Virus record (IMG/VR): IMGVR_UViG_3300020438_000217
Span: 1 to 27,676 of that record
Strand: one strand, 5' to 3'
DNA: 27,676 nt
Origin: a virus
The first letter of the stretch is position 1. Each line of letters starts with the position of its first letter. This document shows positions 1 through 8,924 of the stretch, piece after piece. The notes under the pieces were generated by a model, which was not told where the DNA came from, did not search any database, and worked only from the letters and a program-made list of their open reading frames with translations. Position numbers and translations under genes: made by a program.

Positions 1-2
1 TT

Positions 3-1154
3 CAAAACTTCTTACCTTGTGCTGTAGGTAATGTTATTGGTTCTATAGGTGATGCTGTTAAAGGATTACTTCGTGGAATAATGGATAATGTCCAGAACTT
101 TGTGTCTTGTATAGGTGAACAATTTGTTGCTGGATTGATGAATCAGATTATTGGAGGATTAACTAAAGGATTAGGACCACTTATGGGAGGAGTTTCTAAA
201 ATATTAGGTGGGTTTAGTTTGGGTGGTTTCCTTAGATCTAAAGCAGAGGGTTTGATGGCAATTGCTAATGCACTTTCTTGTAATGATACAACACCTGATT
301 TTGATGCACCAACAAATGAGTGGGTAATTGGTAAAGGTCCTAAAAGTGCAGTTGGAGTTGCTGTTGATAGTATTTTAGCTGCTGCCAATGCTGCAGATAG
401 TCTTACCTCAAAATTGGTTGGTGGTGTTCAGGATCTTAGTATTGCTTCTGGATCATTAGGAGTATTTGATTTCTTAAATCCAAGTGTATCTGTTCCTAGT
501 ATCGGTGATAGCCTTGGTAAATGTTATTCAGGTCCACCATTAAAATGTGCTGGATTGAAAGTTAATATTTTTGGTAGTAGTGGTAAAGGTGCTATCGGTA
601 AGGCAATTGTTGGTTCTATTATTGGTCAAGGGAATACTGCAGCAGGAAGTATAATTGGTGTTGATTTGGTTAGTGGTGGTTCTGGATATAATAGTCCACC
701 ATTTATTGAGATAACTGATGAATGTAAGAATGGATATGGTGCAATTGCCAGAGCAGTAATTGATTATGATGAAGATTCACCTACTTACCAACAAGTAACT
801 GATATCTACATAGTATCTGAAGGTGAAAATTATCCAGTTCCTGAAGATCAGGGTGAATTAGATACTGTTCCTGATCATGTTGTCGTTATTGATCCTGGTG
901 AAAATTATGATGATGATACTGTAGTTAAAGATCAATTTGGTAATGTATATACTGCTTTGATTGATGATAATGGTAGAATTACTAGAGTTAGTGTTCCTGA
1001 TGGAGCAAATGTTAGTGTTAAAACCTTGAAAGATGAATTACCTGAACTTAAAATTACAAGTAGAACTGGATTTGGTGCAATATTAAAACTAGCGTTGAAA
1101 CCAAGACCTTCATATCAAGGTGAAATCAAGCAAGTTATTGATTGTGTGAGCTAA
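3..1154 (+). CDS. Virion structural protein, 5'-truncated
   Basis: The reading frame is open from base 3, before the first ATG at 81, so the gene begins outside the window and 81 is an internal Met. The visible part (about 384 residues) starts with a Gly/Ile/Leu-rich, possibly membrane-active or amphipathic stretch (LMNQIIGGLTKGLGPLMGG). It then has a beta-rich part containing GGSGYNSPPF near residue 220 counted from the ATG at 81, a short module I associate with T4-like cyanophage structural proteins, and ends in acidic beta-strand sequence. No enzymatic motif is visible. It precedes a spike-like gene and large virion genes, so a baseplate or tail role is likely by position. A GATAAATA late-promoter octamer begins at the end of this gene. 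The structural role is fairly sure; the exact component is not. Confidence 0.75.
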   Translation, partial: QNFLPCAVGNVIGSIGDAVKGLLRGIMDNVQNFVSCIGEQFVAGLMNQIIGGLTKGLGPLMGGVSKILGGFSLGGFLRSKAEGLMAIANALSCNDTTPDFDAPTNEWVIGKGPKSAVGVAVDSILAAANAADSLTSKLVGGVQDLSIASGSLGVFDFLNPSVSVPSIGDSLGKCYSGPPLKCAGLKVNIFGSSGKGAIGKAIVGSIIGQGNTAAGSIIGVDLVSGGSGYNSPPFIEITDECKNGYGAIARAVIDYDEDSPTYQQVTDIYIVSEGENYPVPEDQGELDTVPDHVVVIDPGENYDDDTVVKDQFGNVYTALIDDNGRITRVSVPDGANVSVKTLKDELPELKITSRTGFGAILKLALKPRPSYQGEIKQVIDCVS

Positions 1155-1162
1155 GATAAATA
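1155..1162 (+). promoter_or_regulatory. Phage late promoter octamer (GATAAATA)
   Basis: GATAAATA matches the NATAAATA late-promoter element of T4-like cyanophages (TATAAATA in T4). It overlaps the last base of the preceding stop codon and lies 20 bases before the ATG at 1183, which fits a late structural transcript. Confidence 0.7.
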
Positions 1163-1182
1163 CTTAACACTAGGCATTAACT

Positions 1183-1728
1183 ATGGCAGAAAGACCAGCT
1201 AGTAAACAAAATTGGCAACAAAGGGAGTATATTAATTTCGGTCCTAAATTTAGGATTGATATGGGTAATCCTCAAATGGGGATGAATGGTACTACTACCT
1301 ATGATTTGCTTGGAGTAGGTGATGATGGGAATACTAGTGCTGTTGGAATGACAGATGCTGGTTTATATCACATTTATAACGACCAGTGTATTGATATTAT
1401 TGGTGGGGAGAAGGCAGATAGTGGATGTTGTGTTAATATTGTTGGTAGAAACGGTGATATCACGATCACTGCACAATCGAATGGTGATGTGAAAATAACT
1501 GCTAAGAATATTACTATTGATGGAGATAAAAATATAACATTAAGTGCAGGGGAAGATATTAAATTAAAAGCTGGTAATAGGATTGATCTTGAGAGTAATA
1601 TTGCAAACTGTGATGCTTTAGTAGGAAATCTAGCACCGAGAGATATTTCTTTTGGTGGATTAGTTTTTGGTGGTACTAAGATTGGGGTTGATTCTATTAA
1701 CTCACTAAAAACTAGAGGTATAGTGTAG
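1183..1728 (+). CDS. Small beta-helical baseplate spike-like protein (gp5 C-terminal-like)
   Basis: This 181-residue protein has a central region (about residues 75-145) of short alternating beta strands with Gly/Asn/Asp turns, such as NGDITITA, NGDVKITA, KNITIDG, KNITLSAG and EDIKLKAG. This roughly eight-residue periodicity is the pattern of triple-stranded beta-helix spikes, such as the C-terminal part of T4 gp5 and VgrG proteins. There is no lysozyme domain, so it resembles only the needle part. It would act at the tail tip in membrane puncture or as a baseplate spike. It follows the late promoter at 1155, and its stop overlaps the next start by one base, so translation is probably coupled. 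The fold is inferred from the repeat; assignment as the central spike is tentative. Confidence 0.7.
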   Translation: MAERPASKQNWQQREYINFGPKFRIDMGNPQMGMNGTTTYDLLGVGDDGNTSAVGMTDAGLYHIYNDQCIDIIGGEKADSGCCVNIVGRNGDITITAQSNGDVKITAKNITIDGDKNITLSAGEDIKLKAGNRIDLESNIANCDALVGNLAPRDISFGGLVFGGTKIGVDSINSLKTRGIV

Positions 1729-4700
1729 TGGCAGAATCAGACAATTATATCAATTTAGATAATAATACAATAGGTAATGTAACAGAGTTTAACAACGATG
1801 TTTACGTTTATGGAACTCTTTATGCTGATTTGTTTGGTAATACTTCAATTGAGGGTGGATTAAATTTAGATGTTAATAATTTATTTGTTACTGGTATTGC
1901 TACCTTTATGGATGATGTATTCATCACAAATGGTGCAGAAGCATATGCTGATTACTTAACAGTAAAGCATAGATTTAACGTTGGTTCAGCAGGAACCGTT
2001 TTTGTTGCTATATCTTCACAAAAAGGTCTTGATGATGGTCAAACTATTGGTCGTGTGGGAATTGGAACTACACAACCTGATGCAAGGTTCCAAGTAGGTG
2101 AAATTGGAGAATTTACTAATACTTCCTTTGTAGTTACTGAAGAAGGTGGAGTTGGTATAGGAACTACACAACCAACTGAGAAATTCCAAGTTGGAAGTCA
2201 GTGTTTAACTGTTAGTGTAGATCCCTGTAGGGTTGGTATTGGAACAACCATGCCTGAAGGTAAGTTGCAGGTAGGTGTAAGAGAGAACTCGGTAATTTTT
2301 ACAGATCCTGCTTCAGGAATAACTTCAGTTGGTATTGGAAGTACAAACCCGTGGCATAGATTCCAAGTTAATGCTGACGATGATATATTTGTAATTGATC
2401 AATTTGGTCGTGTAGGAATTGGAAGTACATTTCCTGATCAGATACCTGGATATGCAGCTAATGTTGAAGGTGATATAAAATTAAATGTAGAGGGAACGGT
2501 CAAGATTGATCGAAATATTATTGACTCTGCTGATTCTCCAGGATTAAATGGATATTATTTAACTAGAGATGGTAATGGAATCAGGTGGGTTCAAGCATCA
2601 CCTGTATCATTGGATGGAATGTATGTGCAGGATGAGCATGTAGATTTGCCTTTAGGAGGTACAGCACAGTTATTCCAATGGTTGAATTTTACACAACAGA
2701 ATAGTTTAGGTCTTGGTACAGATACTGTAATACCAATACCAGATCCTAATAATCCTACTGCTATTGCAAGAATACAAACAAGAGATTTGTGGGGTCATGT
2801 TGACGTTACAAATACTTCTCCCATCTATAGGATGACTAAAGTTGGTATTTTTAATAATGCTCCAACTGCAGATCTTGATATTTCAGGTACAGTTCATGCA
2901 ACAAATAATGTTGATTTTGATTCTGAATTAAATGTTGACGGGGATACTTTTTTAAACTCAAAATTAGATGTAGATGGTGCTACAACCCTTAATTTAACAT
3001 TAGATGTAGATGGTAATACAGATCTTCATTCTAATTTGGTAGTAGATCTTACTGGTCTAGTTAAAGGAAACTTTACTGTTAATAGTGATACTTTCTTAGA
3101 TGGTAAGTTAGATGTTGATGGAGAAGCTACATTTAATGACACTACTGAGGCAACTAGCACTACAAATGCATCTGTTCAGATAGATGGTGGACTTGGTGTT
3201 GTAAAGAAAGTTTTTATTGGTGATGATACTAAGGTTGAATCAACAACTCAATCCACTAACCAAAATACTGGATCTTTTGTTACTCTAGGTGGTGCTGGAA
3301 TTGCAAAGAATTTAAATGTTGGGGAAAATACAAAACTCATTGGTACATTAGAGTTAGAGAATCAAATAATTGATAAATTAAATGTAACTGGGTTTAGTGG
3401 TTCTCGTACTAAAAATGATTATAGATTAGCTTCTGTTGTTGATGGTGTAAAATGGAGACCATCAGGTGTAGAAACTACAAATATCATTTATGTTACTAGA
3501 GATGGTGATGATAATAATACTGGATTATTAGAAGGTGATGCTAAAGCAACTATAGGTGCTGCAGCTGCAATAGCACAGGAGGGTGATACTATTAAGGTTC
3601 GTTCTGGTGTTTATACTGAGAATAATCCTATTGGACTAAGAAGAGATGTTACTGTTTCTGGAGAAGATATTAGACTGGTTAGTATTATCCCTCAAAATGT
3701 TAATGATGATATTTTCTATGTTAGAGTTGGTTGTTTAATACAGAATCTAAGTTTTCATGGTACAAACGGTGTAGCAACAGAATGTATTGATTGTGCTGCA
3801 GTTGCTTTCCCACCAACACAACCATATATTGATGCTGGAGTTTCTGCTGCTCCTGCAACTGGGTTTATGGATGCTGGACCTGCAGATGAAGGACCTAAAG
3901 GTAGATGGAAGTCTCCATATATTAGAAATTGTACTAACTTTATGACTAAGAGTATTGGAATGAGGATCAATGGTCATCATGCTGATGCTTCTCATTTTGG
4001 ATCTAATGATTTAGGACAAGATTTAAAGAGTATGGTATGTGATGCATTTACGCAATATAATGAAGCAGGTATCGGTGTTTCTATTCATAATAATGCTTAT
4101 GCTCAGTTAGTTTCTATCTTTACTATTGGATGTGATATTGGTATTGGATGTACACACGGTGGTCAATGTGATTTAACAAACTCTAACTCCTCATTTGGTA
4201 ATTTTGGATTAGTTGCTAATGGTACAGGTGTTGTTGAGTTTGATGGTACTACTGAAGAAGCAATTAATGGTGAATCTGATAAGGTTAAATTATTAGATTG
4301 TCAAGATTTTAATAATCCTAGAAGATATAGAACTCCATTTGATGGTCAAGCAGCATATTTCCATTTAGATATGAATGACTATCCAGATAGTACTTCTACA
4401 GATACCATAACTGAACCTATGCAATTAATACGTGGAGTTACTGTTGTTAATGGTGGTAATGCTGGTGATTATAGTTCTTCTGCACCTCCAATTATTACTG
4501 CTACTTTACCTCTAGGACCAGAATCAATATTTGCTGAGTTTTCACCAAATATAAGCGAAGATGGTAAGATAATATCTGTTGATGTAATTGCTAGTGGTAG
4601 AAACTTCTTACCAACACAAACTATATCGCTTACTGTTTCTGGTGGTGGTTCTGCACAATTAACTGCAGATATGGACCCCATTTTATATACTGTTGATGAA

Positions 4701-5093
4701 GCAACTAAAACACCTACAGATCCAACAGATCCAAATGTAGGAAAAACTACAATAACATTTGATCAATTTATTCCATATGCTGTTAAAGCAGGTGTAAAGA
4801 TGGAATTGGTTAGGATGAGTAGGATTATTACCAGCTCACATTCATTTGAATACATAGGTGCAGGTACAGATATAAATACAGCTAACCCATTCCAGGCTGG
4901 AGATCCAATACCAGAAAATGAAGTTGTTGCCATTAATGGTGGTCAAGTTCCCTTCACAAGTACGGATCAAAAAGGTAATTTTAGAATTGGTGACGGTTTG
5001 ACAATTGATCAAACAACGTCTACAATAAGAGGAAGGGACTTCAATAGAGCAATACAAGCACAATTAACACCATTAATATTAGCATTGAAATAA
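1728..5093 (+). CDS. Large virion structural protein, VGIGTT repeats plus pectin-lyase-like beta-helix
   Basis: A GTG start at 1728 shares one base with the preceding TAG stop and gives 1121 residues. Residues about 110-235 hold five VGIG(T/S)T-x-P repeats, the small beta-hairpin motif of trimeric phage fibre stems. Residues about 390-560 are strand-rich DVDG/TG repeats. From about 585 (YVTRDGDDNN) to 830 the sequence resembles a right-handed parallel beta-helix of the pectin-lyase type, including IGVSIHNNAYAQLVSIFTIG and LTNSNSSFGNFGL. That block is paralogous to part of the 1897-residue protein at 15097, as is the C-terminal FEYIGAG...KGNFRIGDG region. No catalytic set is evident, so a structural or glycan-binding role is likelier than lyase activity. 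The stop abuts the next ATG directly. Confidence 0.75.
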   Translation: MAESDNYINLDNNTIGNVTEFNNDVYVYGTLYADLFGNTSIEGGLNLDVNNLFVTGIATFMDDVFITNGAEAYADYLTVKHRFNVGSAGTVFVAISSQKGLDDGQTIGRVGIGTTQPDARFQVGEIGEFTNTSFVVTEEGGVGIGTTQPTEKFQVGSQCLTVSVDPCRVGIGTTMPEGKLQVGVRENSVIFTDPASGITSVGIGSTNPWHRFQVNADDDIFVIDQFGRVGIGSTFPDQIPGYAANVEGDIKLNVEGTVKIDRNIIDSADSPGLNGYYLTRDGNGIRWVQASPVSLDGMYVQDEHVDLPLGGTAQLFQWLNFTQQNSLGLGTDTVIPIPDPNNPTAIARIQTRDLWGHVDVTNTSPIYRMTKVGIFNNAPTADLDISGTVHATNNVDFDSELNVDGDTFLNSKLDVDGATTLNLTLDVDGNTDLHSNLVVDLTGLVKGNFTVNSDTFLDGKLDVDGEATFNDTTEATSTTNASVQIDGGLGVVKKVFIGDDTKVESTTQSTNQNTGSFVTLGGAGIAKNLNVGENTKLIGTLELENQIIDKLNVTGFSGSRTKNDYRLASVVDGVKWRPSGVETTNIIYVTRDGDDNNTGLLEGDAKATIGAAAAIAQEGDTIKVRSGVYTENNPIGLRRDVTVSGEDIRLVSIIPQNVNDDIFYVRVGCLIQNLSFHGTNGVATECIDCAAVAFPPTQPYIDAGVSAAPATGFMDAGPADEGPKGRWKSPYIRNCTNFMTKSIGMRINGHHADASHFGSNDLGQDLKSMVCDAFTQYNEAGIGVSIHNNAYAQLVSIFTIGCDIGIGCTHGGQCDLTNSNSSFGNFGLVANGTGVVEFDGTTEEAINGESDKVKLLDCQDFNNPRRYRTPFDGQAAYFHLDMNDYPDSTSTDTITEPMQLIRGVTVVNGGNAGDYSSSAPPIITATLPLGPESIFAEFSPNISEDGKIISVDVIASGRNFLPTQTISLTVSGGGSAQLTADMDPILYTVDEATKTPTDPTDPNVGKTTITFDQFIPYAVKAGVKMELVRMSRIITSSHSFEYIGAGTDINTANPFQAGDPIPENEVVAINGGQVPFTSTDQKGNFRIGDGLTIDQTTSTIRGRDFNRAIQAQLTPLILALK

Positions 5094-6080
5094 ATGGCAA
5101 TAGCACCAGTCAATAAGTTTATAAATGTTGCCGTTCCTGTTGCACCAGGATTGCAAAAGATCTATGAGGTTCCTACGGGAACTTCTTCACTATTATTATA
5201 TGCTCAAGTATCTAATGTCTCAGTAGGAACTACTTATCCAACAGTTACCTTTTTTCAGAGAAGAGAATCTAGAAGTACTGGAAATCAAAGAGATGTAAGA
5301 ATTATAAAAGAGGCAGAGATACCACCAAATGATGCTTTAATAATGGTGGATGGTAGAATAGTATTAGAAAAAACTCCTTTAGTTGTTGATAGAGTATTTC
5401 TTGAAGGTATACAAAGTGGTGTTGGTACTATTACAAATGTTGCTTATGATGAACCTACAGGAATAGCAACTGTTACTACAATGGAACCTCACGGATTTTC
5501 TAAATCCGATCCGATTACAATGGGTGGTATATATTTTGATTGTGCAACATATTCTGGTATTACTACTAATATATTCCCCGATCCACAACAATCATATATT
5601 GTAGATAGTGTTCCTAGTACAACTATATTTTCTGCAGATATTGGAAGTGCTAATGGAAATGTTCATACATATAAACCATCTGTTCATACATTTGTTCGTG
5701 CTGCTGCAGAATGTGTTGAAGTAGTTGATGGAAGTGGAAGTGGTCACACTGCTGGTACAAAATTTAGTGTATGGTATGCAGATTATAATCCAACAACTGG
5801 TGAAATTGTACTTAAAATAGGAACCAATTCATTAGTAAGTGGTAATACTATTAAAATAGCAACAAATTCTATAGTATTTACTTGCTCTATGGATAATAAT
5901 TATACAGAGCATTCTTATCCTAGAGATACAGATCCAATATATGATACAGCAACACAAATAGCTGTTGCTACAGCAAATGAATCAATTAGACTTCAAGTTG
6001 GATCAACAAATGCAGGTGGTATGGTCGCACCACTTCAAATGGAATTTATTGCGAGTATCTTAGAAAATAGTAATGTCTAA
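5094..6080 (+). CDS. Virion structural protein with YNPTTG module
   Basis: This 328-residue protein begins immediately after the previous stop. Its N-terminal 110 residues (VPAGLQ-like start, QRRESRSTGNQRDVRI, NDALIMVDGRIVLE) are beta-rich. Residues about 115-150 contain YDEPTGIATVTT and a PHGFSKSDPI turn, a module that recurs in cyanophage structural proteins. Residues about 235-290 carry YNPTTGEIVLKIGTNSL, FTCSMDNN and YPRDTDP, and a diverged copy is present near residues 50-100 of the next protein. No enzyme signature or signal peptide is seen. The end overlaps the next start by eight bases (ATGTCTAA). A tail or baseplate accessory role is inferred from context only. Confidence 0.7.
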   Translation: MAIAPVNKFINVAVPVAPGLQKIYEVPTGTSSLLLYAQVSNVSVGTTYPTVTFFQRRESRSTGNQRDVRIIKEAEIPPNDALIMVDGRIVLEKTPLVVDRVFLEGIQSGVGTITNVAYDEPTGIATVTTMEPHGFSKSDPITMGGIYFDCATYSGITTNIFPDPQQSYIVDSVPSTTIFSADIGSANGNVHTYKPSVHTFVRAAAECVEVVDGSGSGHTAGTKFSVWYADYNPTTGEIVLKIGTNSLVSGNTIKIATNSIVFTCSMDNNYTEHSYPRDTDPIYDTATQIAVATANESIRLQVGSTNAGGMVAPLQMEFIASILENSNV

Positions 6081-8337
6081 GAAATATATAAGTGGTAGAG
6101 TTCAAAGAACTCCTCAAGATAAATTAAGAGATGATAGATATAAGTATCTTAATGTAGAACAGTCAGAACCTAATTTAGGTGATCCTGTTGAAAATACTTA
6201 TCATAATGTTACTGATGCGTCATATAATCCAACATCTGGTGATTTAACATTAACAATTGGTACACATACATTAGAAGTATATGAACCAATTGGAATTGTA
6301 GGTGCTGCACTTACTTTTACGTGTAATTATAATGGAGATAATTTTACAACAGAGAAAGCATATCCTAGAGAGATAGGTGCTAATACGGCTGATAGTGCTG
6401 ATTATGCATATAATAAACAACTTCCAATTACTGGTATAACAGGAACTACTATTACAGTAAATGTTAATGGTGGACAAGGTGCTATAAGCGATCTTTCAAC
6501 TCATCAATGGTTTGGACAGACTGCATATAATGCAATATATTCGGGAAAATATAATACACCACCACCAGTTGGTGATCAATATCAAGTAATATCAATACCT
6601 GGACATCCTGGAGAAAGATTTTGGGTTCCTATTGGTGGTGGTAAAGTTCCTGGTGCCTTAAGCATTTATGATGAAGGTGTTCTTGTAGGAACTTCTAATA
6701 ATATTACTCAATTAGATTTTGTTGGTGCTCCATTAACTGCAACTGCACTTCCAAATAATGATAAGGCAACTATTAGAGTTGTTCCTGCAACAATTGCTAG
6801 TACTCCACCTTCAAATCCATATCATGGTGAATTGTGGTGGGAGGATGATACTGGAGATTTGATGATTTGGTATCAAGATGGTAGTAGTGGTCAGTGGGTT
6901 ATTGCAAACTCTGGTGGTGGTAATACTAATCCAGGTTCTAAAGGACAAAAGGGTGAAGTGGGTCCTAAAGGTACTCAAGGATTACTTGGACCTGATGGTA
7001 AAGAAGGTCCAAAAGGTGAACCTTCTACTGAAAAAGGACCTAAAGGTGAACAAGGAAAAGATGGTATTCTGGGTAAAGATGGTGCTAAAGGTGATGGTGG
7101 CGATAAAGGAGAACCTGGTGCTAAAGGTGATGGAGGTGATAAAGGACAGAAAGGAGAAAATAAAGGTGAACCAGGAGATAAAGGTGATCCAGGAGATAAA
7201 GGTGGTTTAGGTACTAAAGGTGAGTCAGGAACTGCTGCAAATAAAGGAGATAAGGGTGATAAAGGTGATGAAGGTGCTAAAGGAGAAGGTGGTAAAGGTG
7301 AGCCAGGAACTGGTATAAAAGGTGAACCAGGAACTGCTGCTAACAAAGGGGATAAAGGTGAGCCAGGTGGTAAAGGTAGTGATGGTGATGGTGGAACTAA
7401 AGGTGAACCAGGAGCTGGACAAAAAGGTGAACCAGGAACTGCTGCTAACAAAGGTGATAAAGGTAATGAAGGTGATAAAGGCGATAAGGGTGAAGGTGAT
7501 AAGGGTGAACAGGGTGTAGGTATTAAAGGAGAACCAGGAACTGCTGCTAACAAGGGTCAAAAGGGTGAAGTAGGTCAAGAAGGTGATAAAGGTGATGTAG
7601 GTGCAGGTACTAAAGGTGAACCAGGATCTAATGCAGATCAGAAGGGTGAGCCAGGAGATAAAGGTGCGGCAGGTGATTCTACGAAAGGTGAACCAGGAAC
7701 TGGTGATAAAGGTGAACCAGGATCAGGACAGAAAGGACAAAAGGGTGAAGTAGGTGAAGAAGGTACTGGTATAAAAGGTGAGCCAGGTGCTGCTGAAAAG
7801 GGACAAAAAGGTGATGGTGATAAAGGTCAGAAAGGTGAGTTAGGAACTACTAGTAAGGGTCAAAAAGGTGAAGAAGGAGAAGGTCAGAAAGGACAAAAGG
7901 GTAGTGATGGTGAAGATGCTACTGGTGGTGCTGGAACATTAACTTGTTTTGGATTTTTCACAGGTGGTAGTGGTGGTACTGTTGGAACTCTTCAAAGATC
8001 TTATAATATAAGTAGTATTAGTGGACAAATGAATAGTAATGATGGATACAATGACCATTACGATGGTGGTATGACTGTCCAACTAAGTAGTAGTGCTGGT
8101 GCATCTAATTGGCCTATTGTTGCTTCTGGATTTATGAATGCCAATGCTGATACTACAGGTAGTGATGATGGTGATGTTTATCCTCAAGTAGGTGAATTAT
8201 GGACATTACACGCTTATAGTATAAGTGCTACTAGTTTTAAATTTAAAGCTAGAATGGAAACAAAGTGGGGTGACGATGGTGGTGGATATCATAATGATTT
8301 CCCAACTCTTGTAAGTTTTATAGGGTATGATAGCTAA
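6073..8337 (+). CDS. Collagen-like tail fibre protein (fibre 1)
   Basis: The 754-residue protein has three parts. Residues 1-285 are globular: a YNPTSG module near 50-100, then NPYHGELWWEDDTG...WYQDG...W just before the collagen. Residues about 288-615 are Gly-X-Y triplets dominated by GDK, GEK-type and GEP, with Lys or Pro almost always in Y. Residues about 616-754 form a beta-rich C-terminal tip with no recognised motif. The collagen part has short breaks of G-x-G-x-K and an in-register Gly-to-Ala substitution (GEP-GTA-ANK) recurring every 34-35 residues. Such proteins form trimeric phage fibres. The next gene starts inside the stop codon (TAATG), and a 2-oxoglutarate oxygenase follows one gene later. 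The collagen-like nature is certain; the tip's receptor is unknown. Confidence 0.85.
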   Translation: MSKKYISGRVQRTPQDKLRDDRYKYLNVEQSEPNLGDPVENTYHNVTDASYNPTSGDLTLTIGTHTLEVYEPIGIVGAALTFTCNYNGDNFTTEKAYPREIGANTADSADYAYNKQLPITGITGTTITVNVNGGQGAISDLSTHQWFGQTAYNAIYSGKYNTPPPVGDQYQVISIPGHPGERFWVPIGGGKVPGALSIYDEGVLVGTSNNITQLDFVGAPLTATALPNNDKATIRVVPATIASTPPSNPYHGELWWEDDTGDLMIWYQDGSSGQWVIANSGGGNTNPGSKGQKGEVGPKGTQGLLGPDGKEGPKGEPSTEKGPKGEQGKDGILGKDGAKGDGGDKGEPGAKGDGGDKGQKGENKGEPGDKGDPGDKGGLGTKGESGTAANKGDKGDKGDEGAKGEGGKGEPGTGIKGEPGTAANKGDKGEPGGKGSDGDGGTKGEPGAGQKGEPGTAANKGDKGNEGDKGDKGEGDKGEQGVGIKGEPGTAANKGQKGEVGQEGDKGDVGAGTKGEPGSNADQKGEPGDKGAAGDSTKGEPGTGDKGEPGSGQKGQKGEVGEEGTGIKGEPGAAEKGQKGDGDKGQKGELGTTSKGQKGEEGEGQKGQKGSDGEDATGGAGTLTCFGFFTGGSGGTVGTLQRSYNISSISGQMNSNDGYNDHYDGGMTVQLSSSAGASNWPIVASGFMNANADTTGSDDGDVYPQVGELWTLHAYSISATSFKFKARMETKWGDDGGGYHNDFPTLVSFIGYDS
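7219..7632 (+). repeat. Four-copy 102-105 bp tandem repeat inside collagen-like region
   Basis: Units begin at about 7219, 7321, 7426 and 7528, spaced 102, 105 and 102 bases. Each starts with codons for GE(P/S)GTAANKG and continues with about 24 variable Gly-X-Y residues. The conserved head carries Ala in place of Gly while keeping the triplet phase. Copies differ at third positions, so the repeat is not a recent perfect duplication. The downstream limit is approximate. Confidence 0.75.
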
Positions 8338-8924
8338 TGACTAAACAAATTATTATTTGCGAAAATTATGATTATATGAAGGTAGTTGTTGATCTTCATA
8401 ATGATCCTACTGGTGCAACGACATGTATTGCTACACATTGTCCTTTACCTTTATGGATTACTCCTGATCCTAATTGTGGATTAACTACAGCTCAAATTGC
8501 TGCAAAGGATGTACCTAGTGGATATAAGTATGAGATAGTAGATGTTGATAAGTATGAGGACTATTGGAGGGTTGGAATAGGAAGTACTGCATTTTTATTA
8601 ACTGATGCAATTACCTCATATGACTTTGATACTAAACAATGTACATATGATGTTGCTTTTGCAAAGAAAATAGCACATCGGAAAAGACGTAACAGAAGAT
8701 ATAGTGAGTTTGCTCCACACGATGATACTGTAGCAAAAGCAATTCCAGGTACAGCAGATGCAGCAGAAGTATCCCGTGCTTCAATAAGAACAAAATATAC
8801 TACGATGCAAACTGAGATAGATGCTTGTTCGACAGTTGATGAGATATATGCTATACTACAAAAATATCCAAGTCTTCCAAAACCAAAGGAAGCAAAACCT
8901 AGTGGTTATACAAAACAATATTAA
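8337..8924 (+). CDS. Hypothetical protein, possible tail-fibre accessory or assembly protein
   Basis: I do not recognise this 195-residue protein with confidence. It begins inside the stop codon of fibre 1 (TAATG) and ends by the same overlap with the oxygenase gene, so the three are probably translationally coupled. The N-terminal half is mixed alpha/beta with several Cys residues (CIATHCPLPLW, DPNCGL). The C-terminal half has a basic patch KRRNRRYSEFAP near 115-127 and then a helical stretch RASIRTKYTTMQTEID. A charged helical C-terminus directly behind a fibre gene fits an assembly chaperone, but the WPTPP-type ending seen in the protein at 14329 is absent. The C-terminus is Pro/Lys-rich (LPKPKEAKP). 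Function is inferred from position only. Confidence 0.55.
   Translation: MTKQIIICENYDYMKVVVDLHNDPTGATTCIATHCPLPLWITPDPNCGLTTAQIAAKDVPSGYKYEIVDVDKYEDYWRVGIGSTAFLLTDAITSYDFDTKQCTYDVAFAKKIAHRKRRNRRYSEFAPHDDTVAKAIPGTADAAEVSRASIRTKYTTMQTEIDACSTVDEIYAILQKYPSLPKPKEAKPSGYTKQY

Noticed and set aside
1728-5093. Active pectate lyase enzyme
   Set aside because: Beta-helix-like repeats are present but I cannot identify a catalytic Asp/Arg/Lys set; a structural role is the safer call.
6878-7210. Plus-strand open frame of 110 codons inside fibre 1
   Set aside because: Low-complexity Val/Lys product from reading the collagen repeat in another frame; no initiation site and no independent features.
6975-7553. 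Long minus-strand open frame, Pro/Ser/Leu-rich
   Set aside because: It is the mirror of Gly-X-Y codons (GGT/AAA/GAT) in the collagen-like gene; all similar antisense frames in 7225-7578 and 10231-13169 have the same cause and lack start signals.
7219-7632. CRISPR-like array of spaced repeats
   Set aside because: Repeats are coding, in frame, and vary at third codon positions; the intervening sequence is also Gly-X-Y coding.
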